A stretch of DNA of 64,000 nucleotides from Pseudomonadota bacterium (GCA_021324655.1 JAJPIP010000035.1:1-64000); one strand, 5' to 3'; positions 39,700 through 49,076 are shown, counted from the stretch's first letter. Numbers and translations: made by a program. The notes: generated from the sequence alone by a model not told the origin.

Positions 39700-41043
39700 T
39701 TAGTCCAGAATCACCTGGGGCTCGATCTGGCCTTCCGTCGCCGGCACGCCCCGGGCGACGCCGACATACTCGAAGCCCAGATCGGCGAGCTGCTCCGGCG
39801 CGTAGAGGTTGCGCCCGTCGATGAGAAGGGGACGCCGCAGCAGACTCCGCACCCGGGTCAGATCAAGGTTCTTGAACTCGTTCCACTGCGTCACAAGCAC
39901 GACGGCATCCGATCCGGTCACCGCCTCATAGGCATCAGGGGCAAAGCGCACATCCTGGGTGGTGACCGCGGCTGCGGTGGTCATGGCGGCCGGGTCATAG
40001 GCGACGACCGTCGCCCCCTCCGCCCGCAGGAGTTCGATGATCTCTAACGCCGGTGCCTCGCGCACATCGTCGGTATCCGGCTTGAAGGCCAGTCCCAGCA
40101 AGCTGATCTGACGGCCGGCGAGAGCGCCGAGGCGCTGCTTGAGCGTCTCCACGACCCAGCGGCGGCGGGAAGCATTGATCTCCATGACCGCGTCCAGGAG
40201 CTGAGGGTGGAGCTCGGCGTCGGCCGCCATGCTCATCAGTGCTTTGACGTCTTTCGGGAAGCAGGAGCCCCCGAAGCCCAGGCCCGCGTCGAGGAAGGCG
40301 GGACCGATACGGGCATCGTAGCCCATGCCCTGGGCGACCTGGGTCACATCCGCCCCCAGCCGCGCGCAGATGCCGGCGATCTCGTTGATAAAGGAGATCT
40401 TGGTGGCCAGGAAGGCGTTGGAGGCGTATTTGATCATCTCGGCGGTGCGCAAATCCGTGATGATGATCCGGCTGCGCAACGGCAGATAGAGGGCCGCGAC
40501 CTTGTCGGCGGCATCCCGGTCCGTCGCTCCCAGGACAACGCGATCGGGATTCATGCAGTCTTGCATGGCCGAGCCCTCCCGCAGGAACTCCGGGTTGGAG
40601 ACCACGGCAAAGGGGATGTCGGAGCGGCGGTGCTCGTTGATGATGCTGGTCACCAGATCGCCAGTGCCGATGGGGACGGTGCTCTTGTTGACCACCACAA
40701 TGGGATGGTCGAGGTGCGAGGCAATACTCTGCGCCGCCGCCCGGACCTGGGAGAGGTCGGCGCCGCCCCGGCCGTTATCCGGCGTGCCCACCGCGATGAA
40801 GACGAACTCGGCGTCCTGGAGGGCCTCACGATAGGAGGTGGTGAAGTGCAGACGGCCCGCGCCGAGATTCCGGATCACGACCTCCTGCAGTCCCGGCTCA
40901 TGGATCGGCATGATGCCTTGCCGTAGCCGGAGAATCTTCTCCTCGTCGATATCCAGACAGGTCACCTGGTTGCCCATATCGGCAAAGCAGGTTCCGGTCG
41001 TCAGACCGACGTACCCGGTTCCGATCACGGCAATGTTCTTCAT
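39700..41043 (-). CDS. UDP-glucose 6-dehydrogenase
   Basis: 447 residues. N-terminal NAD-binding [30 protein letters not shown], substrate loop [13 protein letters not shown], the active-site cysteine in [15 protein letters not shown] (C261) and the C-terminal UDP-binding region ([24 protein letters not shown]). It oxidises UDP-glucose to UDP-glucuronate with two NAD+ in the cytosol, supplying acidic sugars for surface polysaccharide. A sister enzyme for another UDP-hexose cannot be excluded. GGGGGATGAGC lies upstream of the ATG. Confidence 0.95.
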   Translation of the reverse strand: MKNIAVIGTGYVGLTTGTCFADMGNQVTCLDIDEEKILRLRQGIMPIHEPGLQEVVIRNLGAGRLHFTTSYREALQDAEFVFIAVGTPDNGRGGADLSQVRAAAQSIASHLDHPIVVVNKSTVPIGTGDLVTSIINEHRRSDIPFAVVSNPEFLREGSAMQDCMNPDRVVLGATDRDAADKVAALYLPLRSRIIITDLRTAEMIKYASNAFLATKISFINEIAGICARLGADVTQVAQGMGYDARIGPAFLDAGLGFGGSCFPKDVKALMSMAADAELHPQLLDAVMEINASRRRWVVETLKQRLGALAGRQISLLGLAFKPDTDDVREAPALEIIELLRAEGATVVAYDPAAMTTAAAVTTQDVRFAPDAYEAVTGSDAVVLVTQWNEFKNLDLTRVRSLLRRPLLIDGRNLYAPEQLADLGFEYVGVARGVPATEGQIEPQVILD

Positions 41044-41126
41044 GCGCTGCTCATCCCCCTGGGGCCGATGGCGCCGGCCCGTCCGTAGTGTACCAAGCTC
41101 TCTTATGTCTTGTGTACGGTACTACG

Positions 41127-41132
41127 TACCAT
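41127..41132 (+). promoter_or_regulatory. -10 box (TACCAT) of alkyltransferase gene
   Basis: TACCAT 6 nt before GTG 41139; a possible -35 TTATGT lies 18 bp upstream. Confidence 0.45.
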
Positions 41133-41138
41133 AAGCGC

Positions 41139-41654
41139 GTGCACATTGCATACGCATCCTTTCCGAGTGCCCTCGGCGCCGTCTGCTGCGCACGCAGCGA
41201 ACGTGGGCTGGTCGCGCTCGACCTCGATGCCTCTCCCGCCGTATTCGCGCAGCGACTCCTCGCGCGGGGGTTCATCCCGGCGTTCGATGCCGATGCGCTC
41301 CCGGACGTAGCTGCCCAGATCGAAGAGTATGCGGCGGGCGAGCGGCGCGCCTTTGACATTCCCCTGGATCTGTCCCACCTCACGCCGTTCCGGCAGGAGG
41401 TGATCCGCGCTGTCTGCGCCATCCCGTATGGCGAGTGGCGTTCCTACGGCCGGATCGCGGAAGCGATCGGGCGCCCTCGGGCGGCCCGCGCTGCGGGGAC
41501 AGCGATGGCCACCTGTCCCATCTCCCTGATCGTGCCCTGCCACCGCGTGGTTCGTGCCGGTGTAACGCCCAAGACTGCATCCGGCGATGCGGGCGAACGG
41601 GCACGGCTGGCGCTGATCCGTTTCGAGCGACGCGTGGCAAGAGAATTGCTCTAA
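41139..41654 (+). CDS. ogt: Methylated-DNA--protein-cysteine methyltransferase
   Basis: The track GTG at 41088 lies upstream of a TACCAT box that points to the GTG at 41139, giving 171 residues: VHIAYASFPSALGAVCCARSERGLVALDL. The conserved C-terminal domain is FRQEVIRAVCAIPYGEWRSYGRIAEAIGRPRAARAAGTAMATCPISLIVPCHRVVRAG, with the acceptor cysteine in PCHRV (C134) and the preceding Asn replaced: NPI-L-I-PCHR is here CPISLIVPCHR. It takes the alkyl group from O6-alkylguanine in DNA and is then spent. Symbol is generic. Confidence 0.93.
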   Translation: MHIAYASFPSALGAVCCARSERGLVALDLDASPAVFAQRLLARGFIPAFDADALPDVAAQIEEYAAGERRAFDIPLDLSHLTPFRQEVIRAVCAIPYGEWRSYGRIAEAIGRPRAARAAGTAMATCPISLIVPCHRVVRAGVTPKTASGDAGERARLALIRFERRVARELL

Positions 41655-41709
41655 GCCCGTTCGCCTCTCGCCCGAGGCATAGCCACCTCCCGAGCTAGAA
41701 GGACAGCGC

Positions 41710-42822
41710 GTGTCAGTACTCGAGGCCATCCAAGACGTCGACCTGGAGATCCTCGAGGATCCCGTTGAGGCGGCCTCGGCCGCCGGTCTTCGCTATTACA
41801 CGGATCAGCGCCCTGGTATCCGTCGAGAATCACACGGCGACGGGTTCCGTTACGTCGGACCTGACGGAGGTGAGATCACCAGCGAGCGGACCCTCGGCCG
41901 GATCAAGTCGCTGGCCATTCCGCCCGCCTGGACCAACGTCTGGATTTGTCCGTCTCCCCGTGGCCATCTGCAGGCGACCGGCTACGATGCGCGCGGCCGC
42001 AAGCAGTATCGCTATCACCCGGATTGGCGGCAGGTGCGGGATGAGACCAAGTATTACCGCATGATCGCCTTCGCCGGCACCCTCCCCGACATTCGCCGCC
42101 GCACCGACGAGGACATTGCGGACCGGGCTCTCACGCGGAACAAGGTTCTGGCCACGATCGTCCAACTCCTCGACCGGACGGCGATCCGCGTCGGAAATGA
42201 AGAGTATGCCCGCGAGAATCACTCCTACGGACTGACCACCCTTCTCAACCGGCACGTGCGCGTGCAGGGCTCCGACGTGCGGTTCCACTTCCTGGGCAAG
42301 GGCGGCAAAGACCATGTCGTGACGCTGCATGACAGGCGTCTCGCGCGGGCCATCACGCGCCTGCACGACATCCCTGGCCAGGAGTTGTTCCAGTTTGTCG
42401 ATCACGACGGGATCCGTCACTCCATCGACTCGGGTGACGTCAACGCCTATCTCCAGGAGATCACCGGGGAGCACTTCACCGCCAAGGACTTCCGCACGTG
42501 GCACGGCACGGTCCGGGCGGCTCAAGCTCTCTACGAACTCGGGCCCTTTAGCACGCAGACCGAGGGGAAGCACAACGTCACGCTGGCCGTCACGCGTGCC
42601 GCCGAGCATCTGGGAAACACCCCCGCCATCGCGCGGAAGTCCTACGTCCACCCGGCCGTTATCGACACCTATCTCGCCGGGACGATGCTCGAGGCCTTCA
42701 CCGCGGGCCTGGAAGAGGCCACGGAAGAGACCGATCTCCATCCTGAGGAGATCGCCACCCTCGCCGTCCTGGAAGATGCCCTGGCCCGCGACCGCGAGCA
42801 GGCAGAGCAGAAGGCGGGGTAG
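41710..42822 (+). CDS. DNA topoisomerase IB, poxvirus/bacterial type
   Basis: GTG 41710 with GAAGGA upstream; 370 residues. Catalytic set: R in LLDRTAIRVGNEEYARENHSYGLTTL (R160), K in LGKGGKDH, R/H in AKDFRTWHGT (R262, H265), and the DNA-linking tyrosine in AIARKSYVHPAVI (Y312). It relaxes supercoils by nicking one strand through a 3'-phosphotyrosine, without ATP. Bacterial TopIB genes occur sporadically and are thought to be horizontally spread; composition here matches neighbours. Confidence 0.95.
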   Translation: MSVLEAIQDVDLEILEDPVEAASAAGLRYYTDQRPGIRRESHGDGFRYVGPDGGEITSERTLGRIKSLAIPPAWTNVWICPSPRGHLQATGYDARGRKQYRYHPDWRQVRDETKYYRMIAFAGTLPDIRRRTDEDIADRALTRNKVLATIVQLLDRTAIRVGNEEYARENHSYGLTTLLNRHVRVQGSDVRFHFLGKGGKDHVVTLHDRRLARAITRLHDIPGQELFQFVDHDGIRHSIDSGDVNAYLQEITGEHFTAKDFRTWHGTVRAAQALYELGPFSTQTEGKHNVTLAVTRAAEHLGNTPAIARKSYVHPAVIDTYLAGTMLEAFTAGLEEATEETDLHPEEIATLAVLEDALARDREQAEQKAG

Positions 42823-42846
42823 GGCCGGCGGCCCTCACGGCGGAGT

Positions 42847-43017
42847 GGCCCTCACCCCCGGCCCCTCTCCCATTGCGATGGGAGAGGGGAGATATGGATC
42901 GAGGCAGACTGGGGACGGCAGTGCCTTGAGCGTCCAAGGGAATGGGGACGGCGCGACCTTCCCCTCCTACTTCCCCCTCGCCCACCGCAGTGGGAGAGGG
43001 GGTTGGGGGTGAGGGCC
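42847..43017. repeat. MITE-like palindromic repeat, copy 2 (171 bp)
   Basis: Begins GGCCCTCACCCCCGGCCCCT and ends GGGGGTTGGGGGTGAGGGCC. Shares with 16767-17000 the hairpin CCCCTCTCCCATTGCGATGGGAGAGGGG and the block CGACCTTCCCCTCCTACTTCCCCCTCGCCCACCGCAG, but lacks about 60 bp of the interior. GTGAGGGCC repeats continue to 43033. No gene in 42823-43063. Confidence 0.75.
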
Positions 43018-43063
43018 ATCCGCGGGGTGAGGGCCGCCGGCGTGGGATCGGGGAAGTCCGGCC

Positions 43064-43612
43064 CTACGCTCCCTTATTCCCGGCCGGCACCAGCGCGAAC
43101 AGCTGCAGCATCTCGCGATTGAATGCCGGGATGTCGCTTGGCTGGCGGCTGGTGACGAGATTGCCGTCCACCACCACCTCGCGATCCACATAGGTCGCGC
43201 CCGCGTTCCGGATGTCGTCCTGGATCGTGTAATAGCCGGTCATGGTGCGGCCGCGAGCCAGGCCGGCCGAGATCAGCTCCCACGGCGCGTGGCAGATCGC
43301 GGCAAACGGCTTGCCCTCGCCGTTGGCGACCTTCAGGAAGCTCTGGACATCAAGGTTCATGCGGAGGTGGTCGGCGTTCGTCCCGCCGCCGGGCAGGAGA
43401 ACAGCACCGTAGTCTTCCGGCCTGGCCTCGCTCAGAACCCGATCTACCTGGACCGGGGTGCCCTTCTTGCCGGAGATCGTCCCGCTCTCCGGTGAGATGA
43501 TATCCACCTGGGCGCCGTTGTCGCGCAGCGCCTTGACCGGCTCGGTCAGCTCCGAATCCTCGAATCCGTTCGTCGCCAGACACGCGACGCGCAAACCATT
43601 GAGATCAGGCAT
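43064..43612 (-). CDS. DJ-1/PfpI family protein
   Basis: ATG at 43612 lies after GGAAGGAGAGAG; the track start is 10 codons too long. 182 residues. LRVACLATNGFEDSELTEPVKALRDNGAQVDIISPESG, then YGAVLLPGGGTNADHLRMN and the nucleophile elbow FAAICHAPWELISAG (C107) with its His next to it, as in PfpI peptidases and stress protein 18-type deglycases. It probably protects against reactive carbonyls or acts as a chaperone; true proteolysis is disputed in the family. Confidence 0.92.
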   Translation of the reverse strand: MPDLNGLRVACLATNGFEDSELTEPVKALRDNGAQVDIISPESGTISGKKGTPVQVDRVLSEARPEDYGAVLLPGGGTNADHLRMNLDVQSFLKVANGEGKPFAAICHAPWELISAGLARGRTMTGYYTIQDDIRNAGATYVDREVVVDGNLVTSRQPSDIPAFNREMLQLFALVPAGNKGA

Positions 43613-43668
43613 CGTACTCTCTCCTTCCAGGGGTCTCCCCACGGATGCGGCAACATCCGGACCAGACT

Positions 43669-44847
43669 TTAGTCGTGAGGACGGCCCCGCAGCGTTTCCT
43701 GGTGCTCGCGCTGCGCCTGCAGATCTTGCTGCGCCTGGACCTTGGCCTGGACTTCCTGCGTCTGCACGATCGACTGCAGCACCTCATCCGGATGGGCGCC
43801 GTGGAACTCGCGCCAGGCGGCCGTCCCGATCGCCTGCAGGAGACCGGCGAGCGGCGCCCCGAAGAGCGCGCCCCAGATACCGAAGAGCTCGGTGCCGGCG
43901 ACGAGGGCGACCAGGGCAGTGGCGGGATGGATGCCGACGGCCCGCCCCACGATGCGCGGCCCCAGCACATCACCCTCCAGAATGTGGACGAGGATGAAGT
44001 AGCCCAGCACCAGGACCGCCTTGAGCCAGCCGCCGAGGAGAGCGAACGCAACCGAGATCGCGCCGGAGACGATGACGCCCAGCACCGGCACGAACTCCAT
44101 GAAGAAGGCAAGGATGCCGAGCAGGACGGCGTACCGTACCTGCAGCAGCTCCATACCGGCGCCGACCAACACCCCGATGAGGATCGCCATCGTCAGTGTG
44201 CCGCGGATATAGCCGCCAACCACCTGGTTGATGATGGCGAAAAGCAGCGTGGTGTTGCGGCGCTGCCCGACCGGCGTCTGGCGCCGTAGCCACGTGGCGA
44301 GGCGTTCACCGTCAATGGCAAGGTAGACGGATAGAATCAGCACCAGAATCACGTCCACCACCGCGCTGACCACACCGGCGATGATGCTCAGTGACTGCGT
44401 CGCGACGACCTTGCCCACGCTCTGCAGCTGGGATGTGGCCTGCAGCAACGCCGCATTGAGCTTGACCTGGGTGACGCCGAGGGGATGCAGCACGTGGACC
44501 AGTTGAGGCTCGGCCCCTTCGAGGTGCCTGGCATAGGTCGGAAGGGAACTGGCCAGCGCGCTGACCTGGTCGGCCGCCGTCACGATGACGAAGGCGACGA
44601 GACCCAGGATGATAGTGAACCCAATCAGATATGACAGGGCGATGGCCAGGCCGCGCGGCATGAAGCGGTGCAGAAGCAGGGTCAGCGGCCGGAGAGCGAA
44701 GGCGATGATGGTGCTGAGGATGAGGGTCAGCAGCGTCGCCGTCACGTGCGACAGCAGCCAGACGGCCACGACCACCACGGCCAGCCAGGCCAGGATGGTG
44801 AGGGGAATAAAGAGGGCGCGTTGCCACTCGTCGGCGGTGTCCGGCAT
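43669..44847 (-). CDS. AI-2E family (PerM/TqsA-like) transporter
   Basis: 392 residues and seven to eight membrane helices, starting at ATG 44847, 6 nt past a TACAAT box. Typical features: IIAFALRPLTLLLHRFMPRGLAIALSYLIGF near the start, a helical periplasmic segment (about 85-140), then SVYLAIDGERLATWLRR, VVGGYIRGTLTMAILIGVLVGAGMELLQVRYAVLLGILAFFMEFVPVLGVIVSGAI. The Gln-rich C-terminal tail (QTQEVQAKVQAQQDLQAQREHQ) is coiled-coil-like. The family exports small molecules or ions such as Na+/AI-2; substrate here unknown. Confidence 0.9.
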   Translation of the reverse strand: MPDTADEWQRALFIPLTILAWLAVVVVAVWLLSHVTATLLTLILSTIIAFALRPLTLLLHRFMPRGLAIALSYLIGFTIILGLVAFVIVTAADQVSALASSLPTYARHLEGAEPQLVHVLHPLGVTQVKLNAALLQATSQLQSVGKVVATQSLSIIAGVVSAVVDVILVLILSVYLAIDGERLATWLRRQTPVGQRRNTTLLFAIINQVVGGYIRGTLTMAILIGVLVGAGMELLQVRYAVLLGILAFFMEFVPVLGVIVSGAISVAFALLGGWLKAVLVLGYFILVHILEGDVLGPRIVGRAVGIHPATALVALVAGTELFGIWGALFGAPLAGLLQAIGTAAWREFHGAHPDEVLQSIVQTQEVQAKVQAQQDLQAQREHQETLRGRPHD

Positions 44848-44853
44848 AAGTTC

Positions 44854-44859
44854 ATTGTA
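44854..44859 (-). promoter_or_regulatory. -10 box (TACAAT) of transporter gene
   Basis: TACAAT on the minus strand, 6 nt before ATG 44847; leaderless pattern. Confidence 0.6.
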
Positions 44860-44907
44860 CGGGCGTCCGGGGTAGATACTGGGTCAAGGACGTGATCGGA
44901 GAGATCA

Positions 44908-45300
44908 ATGCAGAAAGTGGAGAAGACCGACAAGGAATGGCGCGAGCAGCTGGCGCCGGAACAGTACGCCGTGCTGCGGCAGGCCGCCACCGAGCGCCCC
45001 TTTACCGGGAAGTACACCTACAGCACCGAGACCGGCATGTATCACTGCGCCGGATGCAACGCCCCGCTCTTTCGCTCGGACGCCAAGTTCGAGTCACACT
45101 GCGGCTGGCCCAGCTTCACCAACCCCGCCGATAACGAGAACGTGGAGCTCCGCCCGGATACCAGCTTCGGCATGCTCCGCACCGAGGTGCTCTGCCGCGC
45201 CTGTGGGGGCCATCTCGGGCACGTCTTTGACGACGGTCCCGGCCCCACCGGCCTGCGCTACTGCATCAACAGTGCAGCACTGGATTTGAAGAAAGAGTGA
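44908..45300 (+). CDS. msrB: Peptide-methionine (R)-S-oxide reductase
   Basis: 130 residues, ATG with GGAGAGATCA upstream. Zinc site CAGC (C47/C50) and CRAC (C96/C99), substrate region [10 protein letters not shown] and catalytic cysteine in [13 protein letters not shown] (C119). C65 could serve as resolving cysteine. It reduces R-sulfoxides of methionine in proteins, using thioredoxin, and so repairs oxidative damage. The next gene starts 3 bp after its stop. Confidence 0.97.
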   Translation: MQKVEKTDKEWREQLAPEQYAVLRQAATERPFTGKYTYSTETGMYHCAGCNAPLFRSDAKFESHCGWPSFTNPADNENVELRPDTSFGMLRTEVLCRACGGHLGHVFDDGPGPTGLRYCINSAALDLKKE

Positions 45301-45303
45301 GGG

Positions 45304-46476
45304 GTGAGGGCCATCCCTCCTACCGCCGAGCTGGTCATCATCGGGGGCGGGGTGGTTGGAGCTGCCACCGCCTTCTATGCGGCTCGGGCCGGTCTGCGGC
45401 CGGTGATCCTGGAAGCGCGTCCCCGATTGTGTACGCTCACCACGCCGGCCTCCACCGGGGCCTTCCGCCTGCAATTCGACAACGAGGAGGAGACGCGCCT
45501 GGTGGGCCGCTCGGCCTACCTCTTCAACAACTTCGCCGAGATCACGGGTCAGACGGGCTACGATCTCGGGCTGCGCGTGCAGGGGTACCTCTGGTTGACG
45601 ACCGAGGAGGAGGGACGAGAGCGGCAGCGCCGGCTGGTGGCGCGTCAGCACGCCTGGGGGCAGACCGACATCGAGATGCTGGACGGTGACGAGGTTCGAC
45701 GCCGCTTTCCGTACGTGGGTCCCGATGTCATCGGCGGGCGCTTCCGCGCCGGGGATGGCTTCCTCGATCCCAAAGCGCTCACGCTGGGGCTGGCCCGCGC
45801 CTCGGGTGCCGTCATCTGCACGGACACTCAGGTCCTCGGATTCAAGATAGGCGCAGGCCGCGTGCGAGCCGTCGAGACGGCGCGAGGCCGCATCGAGACG
45901 GAGCGGGCCGTCATCGCCGCCGGGCCCCTGTCCGGTGTGGTGGCGGCTTTCGCCGGGCTCGATCTGCCGCTGCAGACCGTGGTGCGCCAGAAGGTCGTGA
46001 TGCCGGAGGTGCCGGAGGTGCCGGCACAGGCGCCAATGACGATCGACGACGACACCGGAGCCCACTGGCGCCCGGCGCTGCGCGGTGCCTATCTCCTCTA
46101 TACCGATCCGGAAACGCCGCCCACGCCGCCGGCCCAGGACGTCCCGACCGACCACCGCTTTGCCTTCCGTCTGCTCGATCCGGCGAGCCCGGTCTCGGTG
46201 GCGCGTGTCACCCCGTTCTGGCGCGATGTCTGGCAGCGCGCCTCGGCCCACTGGCTCCTGCAGGCGGGCCAGTACACCATGACACCCAACCGCCGGCCGT
46301 TGATCGGCGCGACGGCGGTCGAGGGGCTCTTCCTTAACACGGGCTACAGCGGCCATGGCATCATGGGCAGCCCGGCGGGCAGCGAGCTCTTGATCGACGT
46401 GATGACGGGCCGCCGGCGGGAGAATCCCTTCCGTCCGGGCCGGGCGTTCCTTCCTCGCGAGCACGACCGGCTGTAA
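45304..46476 (+). CDS. FAD-dependent DAO-type oxidoreductase (sarcosine/glycine oxidase-like)
   Basis: 390 residues. ELVIIGGGVVGAATAFYAARAGLRPVILEA is the FAD-binding Rossmann motif with the terminal acidic residue; late motif QYTMTPNRRPLIGATAVEGLFLNTGYSGHGIMGSPAGSELLIDVM is the conserved DAO C-terminal block. Such flavoenzymes oxidise secondary or primary amine bonds of N-methyl amino acids or glycine, releasing H2O2 when they act as oxidases. GTG 45304 lies within a GGGGTGAGGGCCATCC string also found at a MITE end, so the real start might be slightly different. Follows MsrB closely. Confidence 0.9.
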   Translation: MRAIPPTAELVIIGGGVVGAATAFYAARAGLRPVILEARPRLCTLTTPASTGAFRLQFDNEEETRLVGRSAYLFNNFAEITGQTGYDLGLRVQGYLWLTTEEEGRERQRRLVARQHAWGQTDIEMLDGDEVRRRFPYVGPDVIGGRFRAGDGFLDPKALTLGLARASGAVICTDTQVLGFKIGAGRVRAVETARGRIETERAVIAAGPLSGVVAAFAGLDLPLQTVVRQKVVMPEVPEVPAQAPMTIDDDTGAHWRPALRGAYLLYTDPETPPTPPAQDVPTDHRFAFRLLDPASPVSVARVTPFWRDVWQRASAHWLLQAGQYTMTPNRRPLIGATAVEGLFLNTGYSGHGIMGSPAGSELLIDVMTGRRRENPFRPGRAFLPREHDRL

Positions 46477-46507
46477 GAGCCCCCGTCTCTTCCCGGGGCG
46501 GTCCGGC

Positions 46508-46999
46508 TTACTTCTCTCCCAACTTGAAGGTGTCCAGCGCGTGCTGGAACTTCTGCTGGTACGACTTCACGATGCCGGTGGGGACGATCATCTCGATGTC
46601 ATAGCCGTGGCGTGCCGTGTTGAGATGGACGTACTCGTGATCGGGCGGTAATCCATTGGTTTTCTGCAGCACGAGAATGGCATGGTGACCGGCCATGGTG
46701 AGCCGGTAGAAGACGAGTGTGTTCGGCCCCTGATGGGTGACCTCGCCGTTGAAGATCGTCGAGTAGTCGGGCCGCCGATCGTTGACCACGACCCGCAGCT
46801 GGGCCGAGGATCCGGTGAAGCTCACGATGTAGCTGGGAACGCTGTCGGCAATGGAGCGGTCGGTCTTCTGCGTCCATCCCGTGGGGTATTGCAGGGAGAA
46901 GTGGTATGCCTTGTCGGTGTAGGTGGTATACGGGGCGGAGCCGCAACCGGCCAGGACGGCCGCGACGGCAAGGACGAGGGCGAAGCGCGTGCCGCGCAT
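46508..46999 (-). CDS. Lipoprotein of unknown function (PsbP-like core)
   Basis: 163 residues. Lipoprotein signal MRGTRFALVLAVAAVLAGC with lipobox LAGC (Cys19 acylated). The mature part YTTYTDKAYHFSLQYPTGWTQKTDRSIADSVPSYIVSFTGSSAQLRVVVND, ending TGIVKSYQQKFQHALDTFKLG, has the 'ysFslqYPxgW' pattern of PsbP/LpqN-like folds. It sits on the outer face of the membrane. Function unknown. Convergent with the DAO gene. Confidence 0.85.
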   Translation of the reverse strand: MRGTRFALVLAVAAVLAGCGSAPYTTYTDKAYHFSLQYPTGWTQKTDRSIADSVPSYIVSFTGSSAQLRVVVNDRRPDYSTIFNGEVTHQGPNTLVFYRLTMAGHHAILVLQKTNGLPPDHEYVHLNTARHGYDIEMIVPTGIVKSYQQKFQHALDTFKLGEK

Positions 47000-47294
47000 C
47001 CGGAGTCTTTCTAGTGTCGGGTTCTACCAGACGATGGTACGGGCAGCATGGGGTAGGGCGGCAAGGACACACGCGTCAGGCTGTGCATTTTCACCGGTTT
47101 GTCGCCATGGATGAGCCGTTCGTTGCTTTTCGATACGCTCACTCGTTTATTCTCATAACGACTGCCGTGCACGTATGACACGTACGGCGTGTCTGGTCGT
47201 GGGATAGATGGAGGAGGTGCGGGGAGAGAGTAGCGGATTCTGTGCCCAACGGCGATCCCAGAAATGACCAGAACCTCTGGAGGAGGGAAACTCG

Positions 47295-49061
47295 ATGCAG
47301 AAAAAGTGGAGCAAGCCGCTGCAAGCAGTGGCCAGCGCGCTCCTGGTGGCCGGCCTCTTTGTCCCGTCTGCGATGGCGCATGGCGTGGCGAAGCATTCGT
47401 CCGCGCCCAAAGGCACCATCATCTTCTCGGATAACCAATTCCCCGACACGCTGAATCCCTGGCAGACCGACGCCGCCGTCGATACCGAAGTCGAGGCGTT
47501 CGTCGCCCCGGGCGGAACGTTCCTTGATTACAATCCCCGCGGCGCGCTGATCCCAGAAATGCTGGTCAAGGTGCCGACGGTCAAGAACGGCGGTATCAGC
47601 AAGAACGGCAAGACCATCACCCTGACCCTGCACAAGGGACTGAGATGGTCGAACGGTGATCCGATTACCGCGCAGGATTTCAAGTTCTGGTGGCAGGTCG
47701 GCATGGATTCGACCACCGGCCCGTTCTGCGCCGGCACCTGCGATCACATCAAAAGCATCACCCTGCCGAACAAGTACACGGCCGTCCTGCACATGAGGGA
47801 CGTCTACGCGCCGGCCGTGCCGCTCGCCATTCCCGGCCTGCTGGATCACAACTGGAAGACGCTCGGCGGATCGGTCGCCTCGGCGGCCAAGGTGCTGATG
47901 AACACGGCATTCAACTATGAGGGCCCCTCGTACGTCGGTGCCGGTCCCTATAAAGTGACGCAGTTCGTCAACAACGTTCGCATCGAGCTGGCTCCCAATA
48001 AGTACTACAAGTCTCCCGCCCCCGGTGGCGCCCCCAAGGTTGCCAAGTACATCTTCCTGTTCTACTCCGACGTGGACACGGAGATCGCCGGCGCTGCCAA
48101 GCATGAGACGGACATCACGACCGACTACACGCTGGCCCAGCTGCCGGAGCTGCTCGCCAACAAGAGCAAGTTCACGACGAAGTTCGTCACCACGTTGAGC
48201 CCCGAGCACATGGAGCTCAACATGCTCGATAAGACCGTCAACGGCGCGCCCAACCCGCTGGTCAACCGGAACGTGCGCCTGGCGATCAACCTCGCGATCG
48301 ACCGCTTCGGTATTCAGAAGAGCGTCTTCGGCATCAGCAATCACAAGCAGGCCGCCAACCTCTTCACCTACGATGCGCCGCTCATCGAGACGCCCAGCAT
48401 CAAGCAGCCCTTCGCCGATCCGAAGATCACGGGTGCCTGGGATCCGCTCCGCAAGAAGTACGTCCCGTACGGTCCCCAGTCTGTGGCCGACGCGAAGAAG
48501 CTGCTGAAGGGGACGCCCTGCGCCCATGGGTGTGATCTCCAGATCACGTCCACGACGCTGCCGCAGCGCGCCGCCGAGGCGGCCGTTGTGACGTCCAACC
48601 TGGCGAAGATCGGGATCAAGTGCAGCTTCCAGGCCATTCCGTCGTCCACCTACTTCGCGACGTTCCCGAAGGGTGGGACACTCCAGACCGGCCACTTCGA
48701 GGCAGGCATCTTTGCCTACGTCGGCGTGATCCCCGATCCGGATCAGTGGAAGACCAGCGTGATGTCCACTTTCATCAACCGGCTCGATCCGAATCACTCT
48801 CCTGTCGACAAGAATGACTCGGGTCTGCGGGACGGCATCGTGGATAATGCCTTCAAGAAGGCGGCCGCCTCCTTCAACCCGGCCGTTCGTCGCCATTGGT
48901 ACTACGTCGCCCAGGAGGAGATCTCCAAGCAGGCGATCTGGATCGATCTCTCGATCCGGCCCGGCTTCTGCACCTGGGACTCCAAGGTCAGTGGCGTTGC
49001 CACCAACGGGTACCAGAACTCGTTCTGCACCTGGAACGGCTACGCTCTGCGCTACCGCTAG
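47295..49061 (+). CDS. Peptide/oligopeptide ABC transporter, substrate-binding protein (SBP family 5)
   Basis: 588 residues; GGAGGAGGGAAACTCG precedes the ATG. Signal peptide KKWSKPLQAVASALLVAGLFVPSAMAHG, notably without a lipobox Cys. Family 5 features: GTIIFSDNQFPDTLNPW, ITLTLHKGLRWSNGDPITAQDFKFWWQ, GAGPYKVTQF and NRNVRLAINLAIDR. Four-to-five extra cysteines (CAGTCDH, CAHGC, FCTW) suggest disulfides. It captures a peptide or similar solute outside and delivers it to the permeases encoded next. A strong hairpin separates it from them, keeping it more highly expressed. Confidence 0.93.
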   Translation: MQKKWSKPLQAVASALLVAGLFVPSAMAHGVAKHSSAPKGTIIFSDNQFPDTLNPWQTDAAVDTEVEAFVAPGGTFLDYNPRGALIPEMLVKVPTVKNGGISKNGKTITLTLHKGLRWSNGDPITAQDFKFWWQVGMDSTTGPFCAGTCDHIKSITLPNKYTAVLHMRDVYAPAVPLAIPGLLDHNWKTLGGSVASAAKVLMNTAFNYEGPSYVGAGPYKVTQFVNNVRIELAPNKYYKSPAPGGAPKVAKYIFLFYSDVDTEIAGAAKHETDITTDYTLAQLPELLANKSKFTTKFVTTLSPEHMELNMLDKTVNGAPNPLVNRNVRLAINLAIDRFGIQKSVFGISNHKQAANLFTYDAPLIETPSIKQPFADPKITGAWDPLRKKYVPYGPQSVADAKKLLKGTPCAHGCDLQITSTTLPQRAAEAAVVTSNLAKIGIKCSFQAIPSSTYFATFPKGGTLQTGHFEAGIFAYVGVIPDPDQWKTSVMSTFINRLDPNHSPVDKNDSGLRDGIVDNAFKKAAASFNPAVRRHWYYVAQEEISKQAIWIDLSIRPGFCTWDSKVSGVATNGYQNSFCTWNGYALRYR

Positions 49062-49076
49062 AGCCGAGCTAAGGAC

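Noticed and set aside
47160-47195. GCCGTGCACGT...ACGTACGGC inverted repeat upstream of the binding-protein gene
   Set aside because: Imperfect (only short arms match) and no second copy was found, so it was not annotated as an operator.
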